Shown piece after piece: positions 38,669 to 53,060 of a DNA stretch of 64,000 nt. The notes beneath the pieces were generated by a model. The model did not search any database. It was not told the DNA's origin and saw nothing but the letters and a program-made list of their open reading frames with translations. The stretch spans positions 10,201,024 through 10,265,023 of the forward strand of contig NC_044576.1 of the NCBI RefSeq assembly GCF_901933205.1, given 5' to 3'. How positions within the stretch are numbered: position 1 is the first letter of the stretch; the number at the start of each line of letters is the position of its first letter. Source of the stretch: Camarhynchus parvulus (Eukaryota; Chordata; Aves; Passeriformes; Thraupidae). Both the position numbers and the translations under genes were made by a program.

Positions 38669-41600
38669 AAAACCCACTGATCAAGACCTTGGGTTTGTTC
38701 ATTTTTCCAAAAAAAAAAAAGAGGAATGGCTACCATAATTAAAATTACGGGATTCATTTTTAGCTGCAGTAGGTGGAGTGAAGTGAACCAAGGCAAAACA
38801 AAAATCCAAACCTCTAAATCTTACTCCTGAAGAGAGAACGGGGGAAACTTTCATGGGCACATATGGTCTCATCTGAAAGAGCACTTCCCACACTAACTTC
38901 CCACTAGTACTTTATGAAACATTGGTTCAAAACTGATTCAAAAGAAGGATGACCTGGTGAGTCACCAGTATCATTTAAGGAAACCTAAGAAATACCTTCA
39001 AGACCTCTTGCCCTACTGTTTGATCTCATCCCATTTATAAAACCACAGTCCAAGATTGCATATATTTATTCAAATACATGAGTAGATTTTTAAAAAAATA
39101 TTCAGTATGGAAAGAACTCTTTCCACATTTATTATGGAAGCAGCTGAGAACTCTTTATTCTCCAGTCTTTGCAAGTAAAACCATAGTAATTTCTAGGTTT
39201 ATCACTGCCACCTTCTGAAACACTGAAATCCTCTGGTTTCATTATAATTACCAAAGCCTAGTTACACATTACTAACACAGCAAGTGTTTACTCTAAATAG
39301 AGCTCCTCCTTGTTAAAACCAAGTTTATCAACCTGTGCATGTATTTAGCTTTTACCACAGAGCAGGGTTAGAGGGAAGGTCTTGCAATTTAGCATGATCA
39401 GCCATTTGTGAAGGGTACATATTTCTCACACTTCACCATTAATCATTATTCTGTAAATAGATGAGGACCTATGCGTGTTTAAAGTGAAATTTACGCATTA
39501 AACCACTCAAGATGATCTTTAATTTCTTTAATAAATTAATTCAGTGCTAATGAAGGGTGAAAGACTGACTGAATCAGTCATTAATTTAACCTTTCCCTCT
39601 TGAGAAGCTCAGTGAGCTACCACTTCCAAAAGGGTATGTCAGGGGAACAAGTCATTTTATAATAACTCAGTGAAACGTACAAACATGGCAGCATTTAGAA
39701 AATGCATTAGCAAGAAATTTACAGAAACACCTTCAGGTTATTAGAGTAATTAATTAATTATCCTTCCTAATGTCATATGGACATCAACCACAAACATTTT
39801 AGAGATTCAAATTTGAAACTATTTTAACAATTATAATTTTTTTAATGGCTATAAGTAAATTATGCTTTTCAAAAGGAAATTCAAGAGCTCCAAGCAGGCT
39901 TAACCTATGTAAATAAAACAATACGTATACCAGTTTCTTGTAGAAGGTTTTGGAAAAAAGAAGGAAAAAAAACCAAACAGAAACCTCAGGGTAGCATAGT
40001 AATAAATATAATACCAGCCTGACAAAAAACAAAGAAAACAAGCAGCAGTAGGACGGTAAGCCCAGCTGGAGAAACCTTCACTTACATTATAAATTCAGAT
40101 TCAATTCCAGTCCATTCTTGCAGTTTTGTTTTTGTTTTTTTTTTTTTAATTTTCTTATCTTATAGACTTTGACTTCTACTAGCAACCTGTAAAAAGCCAT
40201 TCTAGAGAATACATAGAGCACTTCAAACATTAGGCTATATTTTCTAGGACAGACTGGATTATTGAATGCTTGGGAATTGCAAGGCACTGAAGACTATTTT
40301 TTTGTCTTCCATGACAGTTTTCCAGAGCACACTGGAAGGCAACTTTATTGCACACTCTACCAGGAACTGAGTTCCCAGTACCACAGCACTGGCAGCAAAA
40401 GTAATATTTGTACAGATAATTCAGCCTATGCAACTACAAGAAGGCAAAAAAGTCCTTAAAACTCAGTATCATCTGAAGCTAAAGCCAAAGCAATGTGAAC
40501 CTAAACCAAGGAATCAAGTGACAGTCATAATCCTCCTGCTGAGCAGCATTTCTGTGGCAATGGCATACACATTTGCTTAAATTCAATTTTGGCACAGGAA
40601 ACATCTAAAATACACTCTTTTCAAAGAAGGCCTATACTTCTGCTTTTCAATATTGAAAGACATGTTTGGTTTGATTTGATTTCTGATTATATTTTTTTCC
40701 TCAACTACTCTTTTGCCTTCAGGTGAGAAATATAAAGGCAAACATCATTTAAAAAGCTGTACAGGAGACACCAGCATATGCAGTGCACCAACAAGTCCTA
40801 AACTATTCTCTATAACCACTGGAAATAAAGTTCAATCATGTTCTTTACATAAAACATCTTGCTATTATCTAATAGTAAAGTTACATCAAACCAGGGACAG
40901 AAAGGCCCAGGTATCTACAGAGTCATAAAGAAATGAATTTCAGCTGTTAAAATAAACCCTGAAAAAATAATTTTCCTAATATTGGCCCCAAAAGAAGACG
41001 ACTGGAAAGAATGGCACCCCAGCTCACTTTTATGATGGAGCCAAAAGTTTATTGGACATTTTTAACAGAAATCTAAATGCACTCAGATTTATGTAGAGCA
41101 GTCATGCAGCCAGTTGCAGTTTGTTTTGAATGGAGATACATCTGCACTATACAGCTAAGATCAAACAGCCCCTTGGAAGTGCAATTATGAGATATTACAG
41201 CCATTTAGTCAGAATGACTTTCTTGATCCACAGGAAAGCCAGGAAAGAAACATAAAGGAATCAATAATGAAAAAAGGCAGATTCTGTAAGAAGGTCAAGG
41301 TTAAGATTATGTTAACACCAGATTAAGGGTTTTGTAGTTCTTGTTAAGAACTGAAATTTAATGCCGATTTTAATATGTTTCATTGGAAAACTAGAGATTA
41401 GCACCTGAAAAAAACAACTGTGAAATAATAAATTAGGTTCCTCAATCTTCTAATGTATACAGAAAAAACCAAATAGAAGTTAATTTTAAGCTATCTGCTG
41501 AAACTGTTGATAAACTTATGATTACTTGTGTACATCATTTATGATATACATGCATTATTTCAGAATCATATAAAATCTGCTATTGGTGTAATATAAGATA

Positions 41601-44600
41601 AAGTAGTTCACCAAAGAGCTCATTATTTCAATCCTTAGATGGGTTCTGGATCTCTATTCCTTCCTTAGTGGCTTTATGAATATCAGGGCGAAGGCGTGTT
41701 TGTCTATTTATAAGAGGGAAAAATTAACCCTATTAATCTCAATACTTTAAGATCAGCAATTGTTCAAGAGCTTTGCTTCTAGGAGTTAAGTGAAGAAAAA
41801 GCAATCTCAGTTTACTTCCTGCTGGAGTGCGCATAAACAACATTTATCACAATAAGCACTATCTTGCCCACATACTTGGCTGGCTACCTCAGCTCATCTC
41901 CTTTAGACTCTCATGAAAAATCCTTTCATACTCTGATTTCATTGAAATAAGATTTATTTTCCTCTCAGTCTTCCTTACTCATTTTTTCTAGCATATTTAC
42001 ATGTCTTGCTTGCTTTTTCTCTGGTGTGTTTTGGGATATTTTTGAGTAAGACTCAGTTGCACCAGTCCAGGATGTTAAGGGAGGAAAAGGGAAATGAAAT
42101 GTATGCAAGCAGTTGCAGTTACAGATGAATAAAACTGAGGGTTATTGGTGTTACCTGATTCTGCCCTGACTGAAAAATTTCAGTCCCACACGAAATTTGA
42201 TTGCTGATGGGAGACCTGGGTTTGCATTGTGCGAGAGGCTGATGGGGCCCTGGTGACTTTGCACAGCTTTAGGGGAAGTTAATGGAAATTGCCGGGTATT
42301 CGGCACTACAGGAGGAAAAGCAACAATTTGCAGGCTGCCTAAATATAGATTTAGGTATCTGACATTCTGAAACCAAGATAGAGGCCGACTGTGGTCATTT
42401 TTAATAGTGTGTCTTTCCATGGTGTTCGGTACTACATATACTGAAAAAAAATCTGTTTTCCTCCTTTCATCTCCCTCTTTTACAACATCTTTTTTTCATA
42501 ACAGCTGCAAGCAGGATTATTAATATTCCAAACTGGTTCACTGAGCACTGTGTGAAAGCTTCCTCCAAGAGCATGTAACTCGTTATTTAGTAACCTCAGC
42601 TCTCATGATAACTGAGATGTCTGTGGTTGCAGATGAGACGTCTGCAGTTCTGCCTTCCCACGTAACTTCCAAACTACATGCAAGTGCAAAGTAAATGTGG
42701 TGTTTTCAGTGCAATTCAGCTAAATCATTATACAGCCACAAGTCCCAGTCCTCTCAGCCTTACCCTGAGGTGACTTAGCTTTCCACCACAGCCAGGATTG
42801 ATTTTCTGGAAAAACAATGCACAGCAACCAGCAATCCTGTTAATCCAATTGGTAACAAATTTATATTATATATTACCTTTTTTTTTTTAATTATGCCTTG
42901 GAAATAATTTTATCCAAAAGTAAATCAGGACTCAGGATTTTATTTTACTTCTGGGATGATATACCAAGAAATTTTAGTGCAGTGAGACATCCATCTCTGT
43001 TTTGTCTTCTAGACAATCTGAATTTCCAGTGGATCCCAGAATTCCTCTCTGAAACACCTGTGTGGTGCTGTGCATCACACCCACCACAGGCCACACCACA
43101 GCAGAGTGGGTGTGCAGGAAGGGATTCTCCTGCTCCACTCAGACTGTGCCTGCTAGGGGTTTCCACAGTTCCTAAGATATGTTTTCTAATAGTTCCTTTA
43201 ACATTACATTTTGAGGAATAAACACACAGATTATCAGGAAATCATAGGTGCAATCCAAAAACATTGGAAAAAGCTTAAAGAATGTAGTCATATTGTAAAG
43301 ATGAATGTCCCATTCAGTTACAGACACAGCAGGAGTAACACTGTGGTCATTAAGGAGTTCCTGAGAGCAGCCACCTAAATAATGGTTTTGTTGCAAATTG
43401 CTTAAGGTGGGTGAGGCACAGGCACTTTCCTATTCAATAACAAATTCTGCTCCACAAACAAGTTCTCTTAGCAAAGCCACGTCCTAATCATCTACACAAG
43501 CAACCCAGTAGAAGGAGCAGATCAGCTCCCCATGCTGCCTCAAATAAAGCCACTTGTTGGAGTTGAAATGTTCCTGACAGGTAAGATGGGTCTACAGCTC
43601 ATTTTCCTGCTAGTGATCCTTTGTTTGGACACAACATGATCCAGCCCTGAGCACAAACATTCTGCAACTGGGTCAGCTCATTCCTGAGGATTGGTGGATA
43701 CAGAATTCTGAATGGAGTGTTAGCAATTTCAAGAGGAAATAAATGACAAAAATACTTGAACGGTCTTCCAAAATACTGAAGTCCATAGGCTCAGAAAGAG
43801 TTAGGACATTATCTACCACCTACTTGAAGATAACAGCCATACTCCAGGTATGGAATTGTGTCTCTATCCCAATGCATTGAGCATCAGCTTCACAGAGTGC
43901 CCTGTACCTCACATGAAAAGGAATATTCTGCTTTTCCTCATGGCTGACACGTAGTCAGACCTTTGTCTTTCAAAACAGGAACTACCCAGGAAGTTATACC
44001 AAATTTTACATTTGTGAAGTTGAATATTGCTCTCTGCAACCTCATATTCATCAATCATAAAATTGCCTAAATTTAAAAAAATTAAATAAAAACAACAAGA
44101 CAACATTACTTTATCTACCTTGGGCATTATTTGTAGTTTGAAAAGTCCTTCCCTGGCGTATGAATTAAGAACATTTTGGATCCTAGTCAAATCTCTGCTG
44201 AAATTTCTCAGTATGCTCTTGAAGTCTGATAGAAAGGGAGTGATAGCAATAGTTGATTAGTCAGTCTTCCAAACATTCTCATCATGGCAATGTATCCTAT
44301 ATCCCTAACTGATATATTTACGTGTTTCAATTGAAACCTGTGCCTTTTTGGCTTGGGGAGTTTTACTTCATTTTCCATCATACAGGTGCCATTCCATAGA
44401 CTTGACAGCCCTTGTCATCCTTATTTACTCCTCTCTCCAAGCTTTTATATATATTTATGTTGAGTTGAGAACAGTAACTCTATAAAACATACAAGATTTG
44501 GTCACACTATTAATTACTAAGTAAAACAACGATGAGATCTATTTTATTCCATATAGGAAATCTGAGAGATATTGGAAATTTCTAAGACTTCACCACTACT

Positions 44601-46275
44601 AAGACCTGAGCTGTCTGTGAAGAACTGAGGTTCTCACACCTAATTTTAATTGTCATCTCAGAACCTATCCTTTTATATGCAAATTTTGCGTTGATTTTTC
44701 CCCATGTGTGTTGTGTAAAGCGAATGCCAGCTGAATGATCTCAGAACTGGGAGATTTTCTGTTGACTTTTATGGTGTCAGCCACCCACAGCTGCTCTTGG
44801 GCTGGTTATAGTGGCCCAACACAAAAAACGTGGTGAATAATAAGTGTCTAATACATACAGATGGCTGAAAAGCCTTTAGGAGCCCTGGTCCAAATACAAC
44901 AGAACATGCTCCTCCTCAATCTCATCCATTTCTAAATTTCTCTGAACATATATCTTTCACTTCCAAAAAGGGCAAGGTGCAGAAGAAATACACCAAAGAA
45001 AAGATAAATGTAATTTTTCAAATGTAATTAGGAACCTAAAAATACAGATTCATAAAAATAGATTTTTCATAGCAGCTGAGGGTGATTTTGAAAATTCTGT
45101 CAAGAGATCTTCAAGTCTTTTAAAACCTGACCCTCTCAGAAGATACAGTGAAAATATAACATTAACTAAGTTTCCTCCAATCCTAGCATCATATTCTGAA
45201 TAATACTACTTCCTGAGTGTATGACTATCAGAAACTAATCTGCCTTTAATGACAACAGATTGTATTTCTGTACATTGTGTTGCATATTGAGATGAGAAGT
45301 AAAAAAATATGGCCAAATTAGATTGGAAAATCCAGAACATCACGCAAAAAACTGTTCATCAGAACTTAGCATCTGTCAGCATGAAAAATCATATACAATT
45401 AATTTATTTTTATGATTCTATATCATCCTGTAAAACTGCACAGCTTGCCTGTTTCAGCATATTGAGGCCACAGGGAGGTAAAGCGCAGTAGTCATCCTTC
45501 ACAATCAAAATGTGTTTAACAAGATTGTTAAGGGAATTCTCTTAACATCCCCTTAGTAGCTGCACGGGCAACTGGTCAGCTAGCGAGCCATGGTCATGTT
45601 TTTACAGAGCCTGCCCCACTCATCACCATCCTGCCCAACATCTGCACTTAACACTTGACAGGCTTCCCCTTTCCGTGGCACAGGAATGGATTACACAATA
45701 TCAGCCCAGCCCTGGAGACCTCTGTGCTCTCTGCTTTCTCTGAGGTGAAAGTGAGACCAAACCTGACATGTTTTGCCTTATGGAAGCAGCAAAATTAATC
45801 GGGAGAAAAATATAATATGATCCTTTAAATAGTTAAAAATTTCAGTTGATTAGCTAACATTGCAGAAATGTCTTAAAACATACATTTGAAAACCCCAAAC
45901 ACCATTCCAAAGGACAAAGTTCTTGCAATAGACAGTATTGTCCTTGGAGCACAAACTCCGTAATTTTGACCCAAGGAAAATTGCAGAATGTGAAAAGGAA
46001 AGAATATGCTAGGTTGGGTTTTGAGCTGATATCCCTTCCTAGCTTATACTCTGATTATCTTGAAGATAATTTCTTTTCCCTTCCCCTGCATGGAATCTGA
46101 TATTCCCAAAAAAGGAAGTTCAGAAGAGATGATGAAGACTTAAAAGATTAAGGCATTACGTTTGAGTACAATATGTGAGTCAAATTTAAAAACATAAATA
46201 AAACAGGGGCTTTATGCAAAACAGAAAACAAATGAGACAGCTACCTTACAGTAAAAAAATAATAAAAAAGAGTGC

Positions 46276-46510
46276 AGCGGCTGCATGGAGCACTTACACA
46301 CCTTCCAGAACACTTTCAGCCGGTGTTCTGCAGGTATTGACCGTGCTGAGGCTGCCCTGGCTGCCGGGGGCTGCGGTGGAGCTGGGCTGTGTCCGGTCCC
46401 TCTCGGGATGCTCGCAGCCTTTGCTGCGGCTGCTGGTGCCACCTACAGCGAGCTGGCGGCAGCTCCACCGCTCTCATCCCCCTTCCTGCGCAGAGCGGCC
46501 GTCTGAACAA
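46276..46510. promoter_or_regulatory. Small CpG-rich, GC-rich island in AT-rich sequence
   Basis: By hand count, 46321-46500 is about 69% G+C (125 of 180) with roughly 14 CpG dinucleotides, an observed/expected ratio near 0.6-0.65. The flanks are strongly AT-rich. The transition is abrupt on both sides. Open frames cross it on both strands (122 and 73 codons on +, 89 and 76 on -). This is the normal effect of few stop codons in GC-rich DNA, and none has a recognisable domain. A good splice-donor-like site (cag|gtaaaa) follows near 46632 on the + strand. It may be a promoter or first exon of an unannotated, possibly non-coding, transcript, an orphan CpG island, or an old GC-rich insertion. Confidence 0.5.
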
Positions 46511-47857
46511 CCACCCAAAATGCATAAAAATGCATGTAAAGGAGCAAAACAGGTCTTTCATGATACAGACAAATTGGCGTAGCAAATGAAAACAACACTA
46601 TTTAGAAGAAGAAGCAGGCAGGCGAGCAAGCAGGTAAAAACAGAAGGAAAAAGATCAATGAGTACTCAAAGACTAGCCTAGTAAGCAAAATGCAAGCCAG
46701 ATCATCTGGCTTTTGCTAACAGATATGCAGATAAAAAGAAAATGATTATTCAGCTTGTAGAGAAAGACAGAGCACAGTTGGATAAGATGAACATGTATTT
46801 CGGATTTTGAATTTATTTCACCATATCTTCTTTTTTTCCATTTCCAGTGCAATAACACCCTGGCTTTTGTTATTCTGTTACCCCTTCCCGCATGTGTTTG
46901 ATAGATGGCAAACAGTATTATCAGCAGAAAAATGCAAAATGGAAACTCGGCAGCAAGAGTATCAAACAGATGTGTTTGGCCCTGAAGAAGACATTGAGGC
47001 ATCTGAGGACTCACAGCTTTGTCATAGACTTATTTATACATTTCTGAGCACATCTAAGCAGCTCATCACAGAGCAGTGCAGAGTCATAAAGTAGAATGTC
47101 CACATCAAGTGTTCAGTAAATTCTGGTTCCTGTGTCCAACACAGCAAATCTGTTTTACAGCATCTCTCTGGGCAGAATTAATGAGTTAAGCTCTGTCAGT
47201 GCTACAGGACTCAGTCAGTGGCAGTCTAAAGCTATTCAAGCTGCTCTCAGAGCTAAGGTGAAGTCCTGTTTACACCAGTAAACAGTATCTGAGTACACTC
47301 AGATCTGTTCATGTTGCTTTTCCCACTCACAAAGCAAGATAACATTTTTCTTTTACCTCATTACTTATGTTTTGTATTCAGTCTGCTTAATCTGGCACAA
47401 ATGATCCCTTTTTGGAAGGCTGTCCTTTCCAGAACCTATGTGGCAGTGACACGACGGCAGCTGGGCTCAGCTGTGGCTTTTAAATTGTAGCTTTGAAAAA
47501 AGGCAATAGAAAGAAAATTATGTAAATACTTCAAAGGTGGGTGGAGGTGGCTCCCTTTGCCTAGATTTGTTAGCAAGATGCCCTCATTTAAAGTTATGTT
47601 TTACACATATCTATAACACAGAAAAAAGGTAATAAAATTTGGAGTTGGTGGCACCACAGATGATTAGTTTGGAAAGTGAGGATGTAAAGGTAAATTTCAT
47701 CATGGTAGTATGATCCTAACACCAGCCATTGTATAGTGTTTGTGACACTTAAAAGTTCCATTGCTTCTCTCTAAATATCCTGATCTAATTTTCAGTAAAT
47801 ACTGTGGAACTGGTGAATAACAAGCATACATGAAGAAATCTTAGCAGCTGTACTTCA
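46511..47857. other. No gene seen right of the CpG-rich island
   Basis: Two overlapping frames, 95 codons on + (46807-47094) and 113 on - (46673-47014), have no recognised domain. If the island is a first exon, a transcript could run through here, but I see no second exon. Confidence 0.5.
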
Positions 47858-47930
47858 GAGAATCACAGACTCATAGAAAAGTTAACTTTGGGAAAGACCT
47901 CTATGGAAATGACGTCCAGATATTTTGCTT
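47858..47930 (-). mobile_element. CR1 LINE fragment (extreme 3' end), minus orientation
   Basis: The + strand starts agaatcacagactcatagaa, the reverse complement of the CR1 3' terminal repeat (consensus ATTCTATGATTCT). It continues with ttgggaaagacctct. Similarity fades after about 70 bp. It is a severely 5'-truncated or eroded copy without coding content. The right boundary is approximate. Confidence 0.8.
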
Positions 47931-50900
47931 AATGAAAAATCCCTGATGAAGGTAAGTTAATCAGGTGTTGCTGAAGGAGAAGGGAGAACTGAACCTACTC
48001 TTTATTTCACTGGACACACAGCAGAGGGTCCAGCCAAAACCTACCTCACGTGGCTTGGAAACCAGAAAGAAGACAAGCTCCCAATTTCCTGTTTTATCAA
48101 GCTTTGTACATGAACCTTGTCCATCACACAAATCATTTTGATTTCAGTCCACCTGAACTTTCTGCCCAACTCTTCTCCTATGCTAATTCTTGTATTTCTT
48201 ATATTTTCCTGAGAGTTTTTATTATCTTCAAATATTTTGCCTAAGTTTTGTCAGAATAGCTACCCACACTTGGAATGCCTTCATTGTCTTCATCTGCCAA
48301 GAATTATTTCCTGTACCAAGCCAATAAAGCAGGACTCTTCTTCCCTTCAGTACCTCTTAAATTATCCTAACACACCCTTAGCATTCTCCAAATACTTCTC
48401 CTGGGCCCCAGCCTTTGTCTTGCCTAAAGCAGATCCTAATTATCTTGAGGCAGAGAACATGTTTTACCCACCTAAAAAGCCCTCTAAGTTTACAGCTCAT
48501 GTAAATTCTTGCTCATAATAGTAGCTGTGATATACACTATGTATTTGAAAGATGCATTGAAGATCAGCTGGCCAAACAAATCACAAGTCATGAGATAACA
48601 ATCACTAATCATTAACTGCAAATTTTGGCCTGTGCAAAACAGAAATACTTACTGACATGGGACTTGAAGAAACAGATAGATTTCAGTGGGGAAAAAAAGC
48701 CCAGCCAAGTTAGAATAAGGCTCAAATAAGGGGAGGCAAAATTTACAGTAATATCGTAGGATTCAAAAAAATTCTGAGCCTAGGGCTAGTACCAATTAAA
48801 CAGGACCAACAGCATTGCATTCAAGTACAGTAGTTGTCTTTCAAATTTTATATTACTTAATGTTGCCTACCAGAAAATTTTATTTCCCAAGGTGATCTAG
48901 AATTATTTAAGGCTGCAACAATTATATTTGTGAGTGTCTGACCCTTACTTGTGATGTTCCACTTAAGCTTCTTTATGATTTCAAAGATAAAAACAATTTC
49001 CTAAAACATGTACCTCGGGTTTGAGTTACATCAGTGTGAAGGATGGGAAGGAGCAGACATACTAACACTTCAGAAGTATTTTAGGATTCTCACTAAAACC
49101 CACTGAACTATCATAAGAAAAAATCTAGGAAGTTTCTTGTAGAGACTTTTATCTGTGTGTTGCAGCATGGTCTCATCCCCTAGATAAAATTGCTACCATT
49201 ATTCATACGATATTTGCTAAATTAGGTGCGCATTTCTGTAAGCATTGTTTTTTCCAGAGATGCTCCATATACATCCCTGACTGCCAGTTACAGTCCCTCT
49301 TGAGAGAAATGAAGCTATGAGTAATACAGACAAACAGAGTGGAAAGTGGCATAAAATGAAAATAAACATTAATAATCTTTAACCTCACGCTGATTCATTG
49401 ACTCACACAAATCAGCTCCCTGGGATTTGGTCCCTGTTACAGAGAGGGAACTCAGGGTATTAAGTCTTTAATCATAAAGGCACTTAAGCACTCTCTTTAG
49501 CACTGGCATTAGAGTAAGGCCATGGCAGTGATCTGGCAACTCCAAGGGCACCAAAGCATCATTGTGCACCTGAGGCTGGGCACTTGGGGTGGGCCACAGT
49601 GTGCTCCTGTCATGTTTCTGTTGCTCATTTCCATCTCTTATACCTAAAGGCTTCGGAAGGGTCGAGAGGGACGTCCCCAGCACACACAGAAACCTTCCAC
49701 TTAGCCAAGAAGGGGAAGTGTGCTGCAGCAGAAGATGGGAAAAGACCGCAAAGGCACCGCTTTGTTAGTGACATCCAGCTGAGAGGGCAAAGAGAGCTGG
49801 GTGCAGAGACTGCAGCCTGTATCAGTCATCTGGGAAAATATTATGAGAAGACAATATACCACTTCATGCTTTCCTAACAGTAAAGTTTGGAGTTGTTTAA
49901 TGGTGAGTAAGGGATCTGGTCACTTTCATATCCTGCAGCTCTCCAACTATTGGAAAGAGCAGTCTCTTAGATTCCAGATCTATGAGACAATAAGGATTTA
50001 TTACTGCTTTGATCTTTCTATTGCTGTATAATTTACATATTTAGCAAGATATTTTACACTCCCCATCTACCTGTGTTCACTTCTGTATATTCATCCATGA
50101 CAGATTTTTTTTTTGATTGTTTTTGAAAACACAAACATGGATTTTTTTTTTGTTCTGTGTAGTTGTTATCAAAATTTTAATGGAAGTTAAAAAAAGAAGT
50201 AAACTTCATTTCCAAACAGCCAATGCCTTTATCTATGTGTTTTAACACCATTTTTCTAGAAACGAAAGCCAGCCTGCTACTGTGGCTTACCCCTCTGGCT
50301 CAAACATTGTTCATGAGCATCAACACTGTAGGAAAATATTTTTCTCACCATTACCTTTGAGAGGCCTCCCACCCTTCACAGAAGATTCTCTACAGTGCTG
50401 TTGAGTCAAATCTATTTTGCCCTGAAAAATCTCAATTTTCAAGATTCAACACTTCAGTGATCACACACTTAGAGGGGCTGTCTGTAGATGGTACGAGGCC
50501 AATGAAGGGAATGGCACCAGATACTCAGAGTCCTCAGTACTGCTGAGTAGAACTCATAGGATGGCAGCACACAGCTACTAATACTTTACAAACATTGTTG
50601 AGCCAGAGGATGAAATGAGTCTAAATTTCTAAGTGGGAGAATGAAGACAAGTTCCATAGGCTGTAATTTGGGTGTATTTATTTCCTACACTATGCTTAGG
50701 CTGAGCTATGAGGAACATGAAACTGATATTTAATCGAGTAGCTTCTTCAAAAATAAGTACGTAAACAATGTGTATGTCCAGAAAATAATTACTTCAGTTC
50801 CTTGCAAAAAAGAACTTTAGTTTTTTTAAAAAATAAAGTGTTTGCAAATTTTGAATTGATACCTGGTATTGAATTGATTCCTAGATTACAGTAATCCTGG

Positions 50901-52826
50901 TTTTAAAAGTCTGCTAGTGTGCCAGGTCAGGGATATAGTTGTATTTTGGGCTAAATAAAGTGTAAAATCCTAACACTAGATAGCAGAATGGATTTAGCTA
51001 TGTATTAGAAAACATCTGGAAAATAGTTTAAAAGTTCTGGATTTCAAGTCCAGCCTCTGAATGCAAAAAGAACCGTGGCAACAATGACTTTCTGGATAAT
51101 TTTCTTCTTCACAGTGCTAACATGAAACTCCCACCAGGACCAACTGCCATAATTTTGAACCAGGGCTTTCTATGTTTTAAATTAAAATTAGTTCACTAGG
51201 AACAGAGGTGAAGCAGTTTCAGTCTCTTTCCAAAGTTCAGTCCTTCCATGTCAGTGTTTTATAACCAGTGCCTGCAGTATCCAGCTCTGCTTAGGGACCT
51301 GCTCCTGCTACAGGATACTGCTTGGAGCAGATCATTGTCTATATTGTCCTGAGACGATTCAGCCGCAATCAACACACCAATCCTTGGAAAACTCCTCCAA
51401 AGACATTCCTCCACAGCAGTGAGAACATTTTTAGGGCATTAATTTATAGATTTATTAATTTATTAATTTTTGGCCAAAGGTAGACAAATATGATTTAGAC
51501 ATTCTAATCCTTCCATATCAGAGCGGCACTTTAGGGCTTATGTTCTTAAACTCAAGCTGGGGAGGGAGGCAGCCAGAGGAAGGTGTGGGGAAAAAAAACC
51601 CCACAAATATTGCTTTCTGCTGTTTTGTGATTAATCTCAAATAAAGCCTCTCTCCAATTTTCCAAAGCTGCCTCTCTCTACAGTATAAACCATATAAATA
51701 TATAAAAATGTGAAATATGTTATAATACATATTTAATAAATAGCCACTGCTGAAACTTAACCTTTGAGGCTATTCTATTCATTTATAATTAGCTTAGGAG
51801 CTGTTTTTGTATGCTTCCATTTTACAATCTTCTGTAACCACAGAGATTAGTGTCATGGTCATTGAAGTAAAAGTAAAACTAATTTTTTAACAATGCTTTA
51901 TTTTTGCCATTATTTTCCTATTGCTGAAATGCACATGATGCTAAGGACGGTGACATAACAGCTGATAGGTAGTTATGATGAATTATATTTCCTCCTAAAT
52001 AACTGGAAATGTGACATGAAAGAACTAGGAAGGTCTGAATGGGGAAAGAATTGCAGCTGCTCTATGAAATAACTATCACTGAAGCCATATTTTTGAATCT
52101 ACATTTTCTTTGCTTTTGTAAGGGAGATACCACAGCCAAAGATTCACTAGAAATTTCACCAAACCCAAGTGGAAGTCACTCATGAATGGCAGCATTCCCC
52201 TGACATAGCATGTGATCCCCTTATAACTCAGGAGAGTAGAAAGCCAAAAACCCCTCCTTTTGACCACATTTATATAAATATAGAGGAACTTTACACAGAT
52301 CAACATATGACAACAGCTTATCTAAGCAAAGGCCACCAAAGTCCCATAAAGTTTTACTGCAGGATTGATTTTGTGTTTATATCTATTAATACGCTAAACA
52401 TATCATAGCATTTGGCTTCAATACAGACTGAAAAAATAGGAAAAACCAACAAGATTGAGGACAGCTTAGCATCAGAATTGCTATGGAAATAATAAGGGAA
52501 GAGGCAAACATGCCAAATTAGACTATTCGGAACACCTTTTGAAAGGTTATTCCTTTCAATTAGAATTTTTCCAGACAAAAAATGAGACTGTGACCAAGAA
52601 ATCCTAAAAGTCCTAGGGAACAAAGGTAAATTAAATTTAAAAAGTTTGTGATCTGCATAAATTTTCATATGTAAATATAGGAAGTAAGCATACCTTTGAA
52701 GAAGAATTATGACAATGATATTTTAAGAAATGCAATTCACATACAATGTAGTCACAAGGTCTGATCTGCCCTCAGTCAGACCCTGTGTGTATTTCTGGAG
52801 AACAATGACAAGGGCTTGAAAAACCC

Positions 52827-53060
52827 TTAGGCCACAGCGGCAGCTTTTATCCCATCCACATTATCCCTCAGTGCAGCAGCACAGCTTTGCACCATTGTGT
52901 CTGTGCTGAAGGTCGCCCGGACCTCCCCCAGCCCTCGGGGCACAGCTGATGACAGCTCTTCATGCCATGCTCTGATGGAAACAAAATTTAAAAGGGAAAC
53001 CTTTTCCTTTGGAGTAACCACCATCTGCACTGCTGGGGATTTTCTCTTGGAGACCTGCAC
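52827..53060 (-). other. GC-raised patch with a 77-codon minus-strand frame
   Basis: The patch contains a few CpGs around 52912-52940. The minus-strand frame (77 codons) has unremarkable, protein-like composition and ends with an alanine-rich tail. A 66-codon + strand frame overlaps it. I do not recognise either product. It may be a remnant of a processed pseudogene or chance. Confidence 0.25.

Larger units (their letters stand above)
34941..46275. other. No gene seen; long AT-rich unique stretch
   Basis: Over 11 kb with no open frame above 107 codons. The tandem 19-mer (38631-38668), a short (ATA)n and the ATTA-rich patch at 36.4-36.6 kb are listed separately. A moderately GC-raised segment at about 43060-43170 has open frames on both strands and no recognisable content. 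Confidence 0.55.
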
